DNA of 64,000 bases from Allium sativum (GCA_030737875.1 CM060910.1:613007303-613071302), one strand, 5' to 3'. Positions 22,570 through 34,379 are shown, numbered from the stretch's first letter. Notes: generated by a model from the sequence alone, not told the origin. A program made the numbers and translations.

Positions 22570-25240
22570 TCACTTTACATTTATTCTTTTCACTTGTATC
22601 AAAAGGTAAATAAAAATATAACCTTTTAATTCTAATATTTTTATTGTCTCTATTCTGACAATAAAAATATTACATTAAATCCCATCTTTGTGATTACATC
22701 TAAAACGTAAATTAGAATGTCACTTTTATTTCTATGTTTTTACTTACATCTAAAATGTAGATAAAATGTGCTTTTTATTCCTATGTTTTTATTTACGTCT
22801 AAAATGTAAATAAAAATATACTTTTCATATTCTTATTCTTATTTACATCTAAAATGCAAATAAATATATCCTTTTTCATGCAAGTTTTATTTATATCTAA
22901 AACATAAATAAAATGTCAACCTCTATAATCATGTTTTTATTTACACCTAAATTATAAACAAAAATGTACTTTTTTTTTACTCATGTTTTTATTCACATCT
23001 AAAATGTGAATTAAATACCCCTTTTTAATTTCATGTTTTATTCACATCTAAAATGTGAATAAAAATATATCTTTCAATGTCATATTTTTATTCGTAACTA
23101 AATTACAAATAAAAATGTGCTTTATAAATTCATGTTTTTATTTGCAACTAGTTTGCAAATAAAAATTCACTTTTAAAAACGGTGTTTTTATTTACATATG
23201 GAATGCAAATAAAAATGTACTTTTTCTTTTCATATTCTTATTCACATCTAAAATGTGAATAAAAATGTTCTTTTTATTTTTATATCTTTCATTCACATCT
23301 AGAAAGTGAATAAAAATGTGCTTTACATCTTTGCAACTAATTTGCAAATAAAAAGTGTAATTCCTTCCTATGTTTTATTTGCATCTAAAAATGAAAATAA
23401 ATAGTATAATTCTTTTTCTTTTATGTTTCTATTCGCATCTAGAAATGCAAATAAAAGTAAAATTCTTTTTCTATGTCCTAATTTCATTTACATTAAATAG
23501 TAAATAAAATGTCTCTTTCCTTATATTATGTTTTGTTTACCTATATATAAATAAAATATTCCTTTCTTTTTCTCATGCTTTATTTACACTTTGTAAATAA
23601 ATGTATTCTTTTTCTTTTGTACTCTAGTGACAAATAAAAGTATATTTTATTTGTCTACCCTTTTTATGTGCTTTAATAACGTATAAAAGAATATTTTATA
23701 TGTTCACAATTTCTATGACTTCTAGTATCGTATAAAAGAATATTTTTCTATGTTAATATTTTCTATGCATTCTAATATTATATAAAAGATTATTTCCTAT
23801 GTTAACATTTTCTATGCATTCTAATATTATATAAAAGAATATTTTCTATGTTAACATTTTCTATGCATTCTAATATTATATAAAGAAGTATTTTATATGT
23901 AAACATTTTCCTATCCTTACATATTAACATAAAAAGGGTATTTTTATGTTAAATCACTTCTAACATTTCAACAAAAACAAATAAAAAGGATAACTTTGTT
24001 TCTGTTGACAATTCTATCTCAACAAAACATATAACAGTGATACATTTATTTTGTCGACAACTCAAGAAAACACATATAAAGTGATATATTTGTCAACTCA
24101 ACATTTTATAACTAAAATGTTATTTTTATACATCTTAACATTTTATAACTACAATGTTATTTCTCTTCACTTTAACATTTTATACTTAAAATGTTATTTT
24201 TCTTCACTTAAACCTTTTATAATTAAAATGTTATTCTTCTTTATCTAAAATTTTATAATTAAAATGTTATTCTTCTTCACACTAACATTTTACTATTCAA
24301 TCAAAATGAACATTTTGTTTTACATTCTTTTCTATTTAACAAAATGAATATTTTGTTTTACATATCAACAATGTATGACAATTTGGGTTTGTCAATTCTA
24401 AATTAACAAAATATGACAACAAGTAAATTTTGGTTTCATTCTTTTTAATGATTCACATTACAATAAAAATACAACTAATAGTTCACATCACAATAAAAAT
24501 GTAATTTTTATTGTTTATCCTTTTCTAATAGATCATATCACAATAAAAATGTAATTTTTATTATCTATTATCACATTTTACATAAAAATGTAATTTCTAT
24601 TCCAGTGTCACAATTTACATAAAAATGTAATTCCTATTGTCTTTCCCTTTTCTAATGTTTTATACTACAATAAAAATAAATCTTCTTATTGTCTTCACTT
24701 ATCTAATATTTTATACTACAATAAAAATAAATCTTTTTATTGTCTTCACTCAATTTTGCCACTTCTAAAATAAACATGATATTCTTGTCTCTAATTATCT
24801 TAACAAACATGGGATATTTATTTTAATTCTAGTATCATATAAAGTAATATTTTATATGTAAACCTTTCTTAATAAATGACATTTTCTATATAACATTACA
24901 TTTCTTAATAAATGTCGTTTTCTATTCAAGGTGGTATTAACATGACAATTTCCCATTCAACAAAATAAGTAATTTTGTTTCTCATATTTTCCTATTCAAC
25001 AAAATAAGTATTTTGTTGTTCATATTCTTCTATGTATTAACTAATCTCTTATTAACCAAAAAAAATATATGATATTTTGGTTTCAACCATTTCATCTTAA
25101 TCAAACATGAGATATTTGGTTTCAACAAAACAAATATGGTATATATTTGTTTTTCAACTATATTATCTTAACAAACATAATATGCTTATTTTTCAACTAA
25201 ACAAATATGATATATTTGTTCTCAACTAAACAACCATAAG
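22570..25240 (-). repeat. Array of short inverted repeats in C
   Basis: A run of words each followed within a few bases by its reverse complement. Examples are a perfect 16-bp stem at 22633-22672, TTCACAT-ctaaa-ATGTGAA around 22992, 23041 and 23251, TTTGCAA-stem units near 23150 and 23330, AACATTTT/AAAATGTT units at 24100-24290, and ACAATAAAAAT/ATTTTTATTGT near 24490. Units are about 50 bp apart in the first part. No gene is seen. Confidence 0.8.
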
Positions 25241-26019
25241 AAAACACAAATCAATTCAATGATTCATCGCAACAATAAACACTGAATTTAACAACGGAGG
25301 AATCATAACACAATTATAATTAATTTATTTTGATTATTTTAAAAGGAATAGAGTTCTCACCTTGGTTTTGATCTGAGTGGTTCCGATCTGAAATTTGGTC
25401 CAGATTTGATGTTCTCCGAAAGGGTTCTAGTCAGTTCTGAAGCGTAGATCTCGTTTCTGCGATTCCAGCGCTTCGAGAATCGTTTAATTCTGATAAGAAT
25501 TGCACAAGCTATGTTTGTTTTAAATTTTGGATTACATTAACTTGTAAAATAATTAAATTAAATAATTTAACTTTTCCTTAACCTTCATCACCGTCCAAGC
25601 ACATCAAGGCCGCTCATCTCCTCTTCTACATCGCATACGCCTGGAGCAAGAAAACCTGAACCCAACTTCACGATCCAACTCCTCCCGTCACACCTCCTTT
25701 CAGACCACTAGGACCCGATCAGACTTCATCACCTCAAAGGCCTCGACTAGTGCTTCCATTGGCCGCCACCATGCCCCATTCTAACCCCCCCCATTGATCT
25801 CGAAAAACCTACTCCAATGCTTGGTCTTTTGACCCAAAATTCGAACGCTATAAAACTCTAAAACCAATCACTTCCGTATAGAATCGAAGATCATCTTCTT
25901 CTCTTTTATTTCCGTCTTGGAATTGATTTTTAATTCGCTTTATGGTAGGAGTAATTAGCGATTTAGTCTCCTTCATTCTCGGCCATTGGACAAGTATGAC
26001 GGCGGCTGCTAAAATGGAG

Positions 26020-26051
26020 TTAGGGTTTACTGTATATGGCCCGTATTTATA
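26020..26051 (-). promoter_or_regulatory. Putative LTR core promoter of C
   Basis: On the minus strand TATAAATA (26051-26044) is followed by AAACCCTAA (26028-26020), matching A and B. Confidence 0.65.
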
Positions 26052-26951
26052 CAGTGTATTTTCCTTTTTATTTTATTTATTTATTTCAAAAAATCATGTT
26101 TATCCATACAAACTCCAAATCAAACCCAACGAGTGATGCCCCTAGCTAATAACCCCCGTCCCGGACACAATGGAACATGTTTCGTAATCCAATTCGGCTG
26201 TTACGATATGTTTTTCTTTAATTTAATATTTAAATCATTATATATTGAATTTAAACGCATATTTTAAATTACCGGGGACACAAACGGACTCTAAAATTTA
26301 CAGAAAAAATATTTCTAGTTATGTTTTGACGATACGGTCCTAATAAAATTAATTTCGTCGAATTATGAGACTGTTTGAAAAATGGCTTTTTTCAAGTCGA
26401 TTAAATTTGATTGAAATAGTCAAAACACATTTTCCTCTGCCACGCTCACATATTAATTCGGAAAATTCTGGAATTAAACTTAACAATAATTTGACATTCC
26501 GGTTTCAACAAAAGTGGTTTCATCGAAAACAGAGGTCGTTTGCAAAATGACTATTTTTAAGGCTAATATATTATATTAAAATATATTTATAAATTCTACA
26601 GCGACTTTTCTAAATTTTAAACTGGACATAACTTTTGATTAATAAAGTGAAATTTCAGTTTTTCAGATTCATTAGAAAGATATGATTAAATAGATTTAAA
26701 TATTTCTTTTTTCGCTAAATTCTGATATATTTTGAATCATGTACATCCAGTTAAAGTTTAAAATCAAAATTTCAAACTACAGCGCTATTTCTAACTCCTT
26801 TTATATTTAATTAAATTTATTCGTTTTAACTTCATTTAAAATAAATTTTCCATCGTTATTATTTAAAAATAAACCATTTTAAATATTCTAAATTCATTAA
26901 AATTTCTAAAATAAAATTTTTTAATTAGCCCCAAAATTCCGGGTTGTTACA

Positions 26952-28863
26952 CTTATCGTCGAATCAGTTATGCAAAATGGGTATAAACCCGGCCTTTCCG
27001 AATAACCAGCGTATATTATAATCAAGTGATATAAACACACAACATACGCCTCATTGCAATCCATAATATTCTTTTATTTAAATATTCTTCTCACAATTTA
27101 AACCAAATTAAGGTTTTCCAAACTAGTCAGGATTAGCGAACCTTATCGAAGGAATCATTTGTTTTATTTCCCAATCCCAACCTATTCATCCCATGGAGCA
27201 AAACTGGTAGTACTCCATATCTAACACCACGGTGTTATCGATAAATTTAATTACCATTTCTCGTTAATTAAAGATTTAACTATCGCCTAGAGTAAAACTG
27301 GTAATTCCCCATTCTCAATCATTTCATAAATTTGATAATTTAAATTATCATATTCACATTCCAATCTAATTAAAGATTCATTAAAACTACACTTAGTTTT
27401 AATCTTCCCAAATATCAATATTATTGGTTATTTAACTTTGGGAAATCAAACGTGCCACATTGAAAATCTACACCGTACCATTGATTTCTGACGATATATA
27501 ACCTCTAAGCTCGTACGTCTTAGAGAAGGGTGTTAAGCAAGAGAATAAATTCTCCACCACCAAACAGACATGTATTTAATAGAGATCAACAATAGGTTTG
27601 AAATACAATGTTAGACATGTAATCCTGTCTTTAACTGGGTTAAAGAACCAATTCGTTTAAAACATAGTTCACGATAAAACCAAAATCACATTCCGTTAAT
27701 TATGGAATCTTCATGGAAAACAGATCAATATATAATCGATATCAATTTCTGTATCCGACTAATAATAGAAATGGAATAACGACAAAGCCATTTAAATTCC
27801 ATATATATATTAACAGTCTTCCTCCACAGAAGCTCACTTCGATTATTACCAAATCGAATTCCAATTTATTATTTTAAATTAGAAAATTTTACTTTGGAAA
27901 ATTACCACTAATTCTTAATAAAAAGATTTATATATTCCAAATCACTTTACACTGTAAATCGGGTTAAAGAACGATTGTCGTTAAAAACACAGTTCATAAT
28001 AAACCCAATTCGTATTCCATTTTATTCCATTCCAATTAAATATTAATTAATTGGTAAACTTCACTAAATCTTAATTAAAAGATTTATTCTTTTCTCAACT
28101 GGGTTTAAGAATGGTGTTATTGAAGACACCATTCACGACATACCCAAAATCCGATTTGATATTAAATACAAAGCTTTAAATAGAAATTATATTGGCTTAT
28201 ATTCAATACCAAATTCTGAAACCAACGGATATCATATTGGGAATAACGATATCTTCCAAATTCCCATAATAATATCTGTATAATCACGGAATCCAATATC
28301 GAAATATTCCGAAAATTATTTCCATTCCAAACCATTCCGCTTTATTTATTGGAAAATTTTGGTTATTTTAAACCCATCTCAAATCCAATTTATTTATTTA
28401 TTTAAATATATTGGATTATTATTCTAGTTAAATACTAGTTCATTTTGATAAAAATATATTTTATCTTTACAAACGTGGAATTTTTCATCCCAATTCTTTC
28501 CAAATCATTTATTATGATTTTACACAAATTATTAATATTTTTAATAATTTTATTAAGGCCCTCTCGGTCGACTTTCATAAACGGTCATCGAACTACATTT
28601 ACAGCGACCTTTTTGAAATTTGATTTGTACATAATTCCAAATCCAACCGTTACATTTCAAATCTTTTATATTCGTTGGAAAGCTCTTTTCGATATGAACC
28701 CAACGGTTCCAGTTTTAGGAGAATCCGACGGTCGGATCTCCCGTAATATCAATTCGAAGTCAATGGTCGAAATTCACAAGCGGTCGCGGTGCGGCGCATT
28801 CTATTCAGGCCATTAAATATATATTATATATATTTCATCGATTTCCATTTAAAACATATTTTA
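26952..28863 (-). repeat. Element D, giant LTR segment 1 (3'-ward part)
   Basis: Reverse complement of the 3' half of a giant LTR. On the minus strand it shows the accgggttta...ccattttg motif (about 26990) and ggtggtggagaatttattc (27560), plus the gttcacgataaaacc phrase (about 27670) shared with B at 20690-20720. The module order differs from B: the ggtggtgg motif comes before the accggg motif, so D is rearranged or partly duplicated. The frame 28445-28816 lies in this AT-rich segment and has no recognisable domain. Interrupted at 28863 by G. Confidence 0.75.
28859..28863. repeat. Target-site duplication of G, left (TTTTA)
   Basis: TTTTA directly before TGTTAGCC. Matched by 42734-42738. Confidence 0.93.
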
Positions 28864-29691
28864 TGTTAGCCTACTTTGTGAACTAGGCTACACAAAGAGG
28901 AAACAACGAAAAAGTCATCAATCGGTTCAGATCGGAGGGAAGTAGCGCAGAAAGTGGGTGGAGATCAGAGACGCAGAAATCACATCGGATCGGATCGGCA
29001 ACACGTCAGCGTTATCAAAGGATATCAAGTAACTTCATCGGATCGGATTGGAGAGATGCATCAGCACATTAAACAACAAGCGGCCTCATTGGATCGGAGG
29101 AGTACACGAACAACGTCAACGGATAGCATGCTGCCTCATCGGATCGGATCGGAGGACCCGATCAGAACCCCTCCATTTGAATCTGTAACCGTTCCTGCGC
29201 ATATCTCCTGAAGACTCAGACAAGATCTGACCATTTCTCCCACAATCTCCTACTAAACCAATGCGCTGTAGCCATCTTGGAGCCTCTGAACCCGACTCTC
29301 AAGGGATGGATGTCACGCAGTTCCGAACCGGAGCCACTTCAAAGAGATTTTTCACCTATAAATACACCATCTAGAGGCATTTGAAGGGATCTTTTGGCAA
29401 ATTCTCAGTCCATACTTCCTCCATAGCCGAATTCTACAATCATATTCAGATCAAAGTCATCTCTTAAAGTCCATTTTTGAGAGATTTGAGCGAGTTTATG
29501 CATTGTAATTGTGAAGTTGAGTGAAAATCATTGTTGTATTTGTATTCAAATCATCCAATAAAAGAAAACAAAGTGGACGTAAGCTCATTAACGCCGAACC
29601 ACTATAAATCGCGTGTTCTTTACTGCTTTTTGATTCTATTTCATTGAAATCATAACTAGTTTGGGTGTTAGAACCAATTTTTGGTCTAACA
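28864..29691 (+). repeat. 5' LTR of G (828 bp)
   Basis: Starts TGTTAGCCTAC and ends GGTCTAACA. TATAAATA at 29357-29364 is a likely TATA box and AATAAA at 29557-29562 a poly(A) signal. The first 27 bp contain TAGCCTA/TAGGCTA inverted repeats. The last 26 bp (29666-29691) fold as TGTTAG...CTAACA with an inner ACCAA/TTGGT stem. Several GGATCGG-type repeats lie at 28930-29155. Confidence 0.93.
29357..29364 (+). promoter_or_regulatory. TATA box of G's LTR
   Basis: TATAAATA followed by acaccatctag. Repeated at 42399-42406 in the 3' LTR. With AATAAA 200 bp downstream, this gives a short R region. Confidence 0.7.
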
Positions 29692-29712
29692 TTTCGGTGC
29701 TTTCACTGAGAA
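29692..29712 (+). promoter_or_regulatory. Probable primer binding site of G
   Basis: The sequence after the 5' LTR is tttcggtgctttcactgag. It resembles a TGGTGCTTTCA-type primer site with the first T changed to C. I cannot name the tRNA from sequence alone. Confidence 0.45.
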
Positions 29713-29838
29713 ACTCTCGAATTCTCAGCTTTTTCGGGATTATCATTCTACTACTTGGACCTTCAAGTTCAAAGAAGTAATCCCTTCTCTCTGACATCTT
29801 TCAGTATTTGTTGACTAAACATTGAAGAATCAAGTATT

Positions 29839-30180
29839 ATGGATAAGACCAAAGGAAAGGAAGTGCATGGTGCAAGGGGAAATGATGCTAGAGAAAATCA
29901 GCAAGCTATTGTGTTAACAAGGTCATGCACTCAAAGCTCTGGAGCAGATCACTCCAACCAGGAGGATCCGAACCGGATTGGAGGTGTTGATCTGAACCGA
30001 GAGGAAACAATTCGGATCGTGTTAACACCGATCCGAACCAATGATGTTGGGGGCTCTCACTTTCTCCATCCGAACCGCAGTGACCAGGCTGCTGTGGACC
30101 GATCCGATCCGATCCGAACCAGAGTGAGGCTGGAACTTCTACTCGAGCACCCTCCAACGCTCCGATTCCAGCCACGATGA
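29839..30180 (+). CDS. Short open frame upstream of gag in G
   Basis: A 113-residue frame starting 147 bp after the 5' LTR and overlapping the start of the gag frame by the four bases ATGA. The second half is built on GATCCGAACC/CGGATCGG repeats and so reads as D, P, I, R and N-rich text with no recognised domain. It may be the original N-terminus of Gag, shifted out of frame by repeat slippage, or an upstream reading frame. The opposite strand is also open here (29906-30175) because of the repeat, which weakens the coding case. Confidence 0.4.
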   Translation: MDKTKGKEVHGARGNDARENQQAIVLTRSCTQSSGADHSNQEDPNRIGGVDLNREETIRIVLTPIRTNDVGGSHFLHPNRSDQAAVDRSDPIRTRVRLELLLEHPPTLRFQPR

Positions 30181-31784
30181 CTAATGTTCAGCCTGATCCA
30201 TCTGCACCCATTACTCAGGGAGATTTTTCACGTTTTCTTGACATGCTTCAGAGCACTAAGGAAGCATTGGAAGCCCAAAGGCGTGACAACCTTCGCATGC
30301 AGGAAAATATGATCACCATGGGTAGAGAATTACAAGAGCTTCGGAGGCAGAGAACTCCTTCCCCACCGCACTATATTCCTATAGATGATTCATCCTCTTC
30401 GGAGGAGGAGCGTCCTCGCGAGAGAAGGCCGCTTGAATGACCTGAGAACCTAGGTCAATTGACTTTCGGATCTTTAGGATCCCGAGAAGATGCTGCTCGT
30501 GTATTGGGCCCTGATGACCCGAGTCTGCAACAGCCTATGTTACTACCTATGCGCGGATCCCATGTCTTACCCAGGGATCCTAATATTACTAACCCCACGC
30601 AGCAACAACTTCTCCAACCTCTACCTCCAGAGGTCGACCAGGAGTGCAGAGAGCAACGTGGAGCGGCTGCCGCCAGAAACAGAAGGTTATCCCCTGATCA
30701 AGAACCCAGGGGTAATCCAAACATCAGATCTAGAGAGCCAGTGCAGACATTAACCAACGCCGATGTTTGGGCAATGGTGTGCCATATTATGTCTGAAAGC
30801 CGGCGGTATACTAATGAAGATTGGGGCATTGAGCGAAGTCATACCCCTTTCACAGATGACATTCTGAATTTCCAGTTCCCCCGATGATTCAACTTGCCTC
30901 AGATGGATCGATATTCAGGAAGAACAGACCCAGGACAGCATCTGATGAGATATGCATGGTTCATGAACGCGGCAGCAGCTACGGATGCCATAAAATGCAA
31001 AGCTTTTCCCATCTATCTTGAAGATGTAGTGTTAATGTGGTTCACTCAACTTCCTCCTCGGTCAGTGTCAAATTTCACCGAATTGAGTGAGCGTTTCATT
31101 AATCAGTTCCGACTCCATGCCCAAAAGTCCAAGACCGTCATAGAATTGTCACGAATTAAACAAGGCCCAGGAGAATCTTTGAAGTCATATTTGGATCGCT
31201 TCAACCTGGCCGTCACCGAAGTCACCGATCCCCATGAGCCCACTATCCTGATGGCCTTGATAGAAGGAGTAGATCCCGACACGGAATTTGGGAATTACTT
31301 GGCTGGAAAACCACCTCCTACAAGAGAATTATTCTATGAAAAGGCAAATTTCTGTTTAAGGCGAGAAGAAGCTAAGGCAAATTGGAAGAGAAAGTCCGAA
31401 GGGGCCATGAAGGAAGGTGTCCAGAGCAATGTCACCGTGAAATAGTCTGGTGACAGTTCAGGAAAAGTGGAAGTAAATGTGGGCAACCAGAGTGGTGGCA
31501 ATAGCAACAGAAATGGGAACGGCAATAGAAGGAACAGAAACCGTGGGAATAGCTCTAATAAAAGACCCAGATTCCAGAGTTTTGAAAATTACACGCCGTT
31601 AAATGATACGTTAGAGAACATTTATCTAGACACATACAACATATTGCAGTACAAAAAAACACCACCCAAAGATTCTACTGAGAAGGAGATTGAAACAGGA
31701 AAGTTTTGCTTGTTTCATGGTACACACGGTCATTCCACCAATGAGTGTCATCAATTGAGGGATATCGTCGAAAAATTGCTATGA
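30177..31784 (+). pseudogene. gag: gag of G (nucleocapsid-type polyprotein), broken by stops
   Basis: Structural protein that would form the virus-like particle and package element RNA. All of 30177-31784 is one frame, interrupted by TGA at 30438-30440, TGA at 30885-30887 and TAG at 31443-31445, and ending in TGA at 31782. The middle (30894-31445) has the retrotransposon Gag domain signature, including a WFTQLPP motif, the INQF segment and the ESLKSYLDRF stretch. A zinc-knuckle-like C-x2-H-x4-H-x4-C lies at 31707-31748, followed by a conserved HQLRDIVE tail. A basic, N/R/G-rich stretch (31500-31570) precedes the knuckle, typical of RNA binding. There are no indels in 1.6 kb. Confident as Tat-type gag. 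Confidence 0.85.
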
Positions 31785-32600
31785 GAAGGGAAGTTGGATG
31801 AGTACAAAGCCGCCCCAAGGGACAGGGGGCAAGGGGGACAAGCCCCGAACCAAGAACAGCCTGCTTCAAAACCCACGGCTTAGCAAAAAGGTAAGAGGAT
31901 CGTCATTAACTCCCTTATAAGCGGGCCTCACTTGGTTTTTCGTAGTTTTAAAGCATTGGACCAGTACGTCAACGCCGCCAAGCATTATGAAGTTGGAGAA
32001 TGCAGCATCCTTGAAGACGTCACTCTAATAACACAGCAAAAAACGATGTCCGATGATGTCGTATTCTGTAATAGAGACGAGTTTGGAGTTCATTCCCCAA
32101 CCGACGATCCGCTAGTGATAACCACGACAATTGGTCCCGCTCTGGTCCATAAGGTGCTAGTGGACAACGGAAGCTCGGTCAATGTCCTCTTTAAGAAAGC
32201 CTTTGAACATATGAGGCTCGAAGCAAAAGACTTAAAGCCATGTCAAGGATGGATACGCGGTTTTAACGGAGTATCTACAGCTCCAATGGGTTTTGTGGAA
32301 TTACCAGTCATACTGGGGCAGGGGGACCGCTAGAGAGTACAGATCCTGTCGTTTGTAGTTCTGGATTTGGAGTCACCTTACAATGCCTTCCTAGGCCGAC
32401 CAGCCCTTGCCGAATTTAGGGCATGTATTGCGCCTTGGTGTTTGCTGCTAAAATTCCCGACTGACTCGGGAGTTGGTACGATGAGAGGCGACCAAGCTAC
32501 GGGACGAGCTTGTTACGTGGCAGAGTTAAAGATGCTAATGAAGGGGCTGAATATAGATGCTAAAGACGATCCCACCTCTCCAAAAGGGGCCTCAGCATAG
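31785..32600 (+). pseudogene. Aspartic protease region of G
   Basis: Continues in the same frame as gag. The catalytic motif is DNGSS, with the Asp codon at 32163-32165, followed by the hydrophobic NVLF. Tat-group elements commonly use DNGSS instead of the DTGS/DSGA of other aspartic proteases. After it come a GFNG flap-like segment, a LGRP motif (about 32390) and a GDQATGR motif (about 32490) seen in Tat polyproteins. Stops: TAG at 31880-31882, TAG at 32331-32333, TAG at 32598-32600. It would mature the Gag-Pol polyprotein if intact. Confidence 0.8.
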
Positions 32601-34379
32601 CAACTAAGGGGTCCTGCCCCAAGAGAGTCGCCCTTAGACGTGCTCGAGGATATAGATCCCAGAGAGGATAGAGAACCTGGGGACATGAAGGCAACTCCCA
32701 ACGAAATAACAATCGACATACCTATTGATGAAACTGATCCAACAAAAGTACTAAAGATCGGCTCGCAACTAGATCTGGTTAGAGCAAGGGAATTGGCTGA
32801 TTTCTTGAAGGCAAATCTGGACGTGTTTGCCTAGACTCACGCTGACATGTGCGGGATTTCGCCTACCATCATGAGCCAGTCCTTGTGTATCAATCCAAAG
32901 CACCCACCAGTCAAGCAAAAGAGATGGATGTTAGGCCCAGAGCGATCAGCAGCTTTGAAAGAAGAAGTAGAAAAATTAAAAGGTAATGGATTCATTAAGG
33001 ATTCAAAATATCCCGACTGGATATCGAATCCTGTCCTGGTCAAAAAGTCAAATTGGAAGTAGAGAACGTGCATTGATTTTTCTGATTTGAACAAGGCTTG
33101 CCCGAAGGATAGCTTTCCTCTCCCCAGAATTGATCAACTAGTAGATTCAACTGCCGGGCATGAACTCTTATCCTTTATGGATGCCTATTCTGGGTACAAT
33201 CAAATTCCCATGCACATATCAGATCAAGAGCATACAAGCTTTATCACAGACTTGGGATTGTATTGTTACGTGGTAATGCCATTCGGGTTGAAAAATGCGG
33301 GAGCCACATACCAGCGCCTAGTAAATCGCATGTTCTACAATCAAATCGGGAAAACCATGGAAGTGTAGGTGGATGATATGCTCGTGAAGTCCAAGTAATC
33401 TCCCGATCATACGAAGGACTTGGCAGAAATGTTCGGCATTCTACGAAAGTATGAGATGAAGTTGAACCCCTTGAAATGTTCTTTTGGCGTGGCATCAGGA
33501 AAGTTCCTCTGCTTTATCGTGAGTTCAAGAGGAATTGAAATCAATCTGGACCAAATAGCAACAATCAGGAACATAGAGGAGCCACAGAAGATTAAGGATG
33601 TTAAAAGCTTAGCTGGCAAGGTTGCAGCACTAGGTAGGTTCCTCTTCAAGGCAACAGACAAGTGTATACCTTTCTTCAATCTCATAAAATGGGGAAATCG
33701 AAATTTTGAGTGGACTCCCGACTGTGTAGAGGCATTCCAGAATTTGTTAAACTTTTTAGAAAAGCCTCCCATACTATCAAAGCCTATGGAACACGAGGAT
33801 TTGTTCGTCTACTTAGCAGTATCGTCTCACGCCGTCAGCACAGCATTGGTACGTGAAGAGGATAAAGTCCTGAAACCTGTGTACTATGTAAGTAAAAAAC
33901 TAACTGCCGCAGAACGCAACTATCCGAAGATAGAGAAGCTTGCTTATAGCCTCCTGATTTCCTCCCGTAAACTCCTCCATTACTTCCAGGCACACCCAAT
34001 AATCGTATATACTGATCAACCTTTGAGACAAGTGCTGCAGAAACCCGAAGCATTTGGGCGATTACTCAAATGGAATATCGAGCTGAGTCAGTTTGATCTG
34101 AACTTTCAGCCACGAAGATCAATAAGCAGGCAGGCCTTGGCTGACTTCACAGCTGAATTTACAATTCCTGAAGAAGAAACGGTGGGTGACAAGATAGTTA
34201 CTTTGGATCAAGAGTTGGAGCTCAGTCCGTGGAGATTGTATATGGATGGAGCCAAGAACGATAGAAAGTCCGGCGCCGGAGTTGTTTTAATAACTCCTGA
34301 AGGACGATCTATTTATTACGCATTACGGCTGGAATTTACTGCTACTAATAATGATTATGAAGCCCTGATTTGGGAGTGA
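32601..34379 (+). pseudogene. Reverse transcriptase and RNase H of G, broken by stops
   Basis: Still in the gag frame. RT blocks are visible: KACPKD and FPLPRID (about 33090-33135), FMDAYSGYNQI (about 33175), MPFGLKNAGATYQ (about 33280-33315) and the catalytic VDDM (33369-33380). The residue before VDD, Tyr in active enzymes, is a TAG stop (33366-33368). Further stops are TAG 32832-32834, TAG 33060-33062 and TAA 33396-33398. The connected RNase H domain runs about 33700-34150 (YYVSKKLTAAERNYPKIEKLA). A second, archaeal-type RNase H domain begins at about 34200 with LYMDGA (Asp codon 34245-34247) and ATNNDYEAL. A second RNase H is diagnostic of the Tat group. A single frameshift near 34370 ends this frame. 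Confidence 0.88.

Larger units (their letters stand above)
22565..26951 (-). mobile_element. Element C: minus-strand giant LTR, 5' part only, interrupted by B
   Basis: Read on the minus strand, this starts at 26951 with TGTAACAACCCGGAATTTTG and continues through the same modules as A and B: U3-like part, TATA box and telo-box (26051-26020), GC-rich leader-like block (about 26000-25560), splice-donor-like AAGGTGAGAAC (GT at 25360-25359) and AT-rich inverted-repeat arrays (about 25240-22570). It stops where B is inserted. The rest of C lies left of the window, so it is unknown whether C is a solo LTR or a full element. The bases after its end (26952-26956, CTTAT) would be its right-hand target duplication. 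Confidence 0.83.

Noticed and set aside
22600..25200. CRISPR-like spaced repeats
   Set aside because: Units vary in sequence and spacing, are palindromic AT words, and lie in a plant LTR. There are no fixed direct repeats with unique spacers.
28445..28816. 123-residue frame in D segment 1
   Set aside because: Lies in LTR sequence, with F, I and L-rich text at its start and no domain. E carries related DNA (56030-56420) without an equivalent open frame.
29906..30175. Minus-strand frame opposite the start of gag
   Set aside because: Open on both strands because of GGATCGG-type repeats. No domain, and a shadow of the sense frame.
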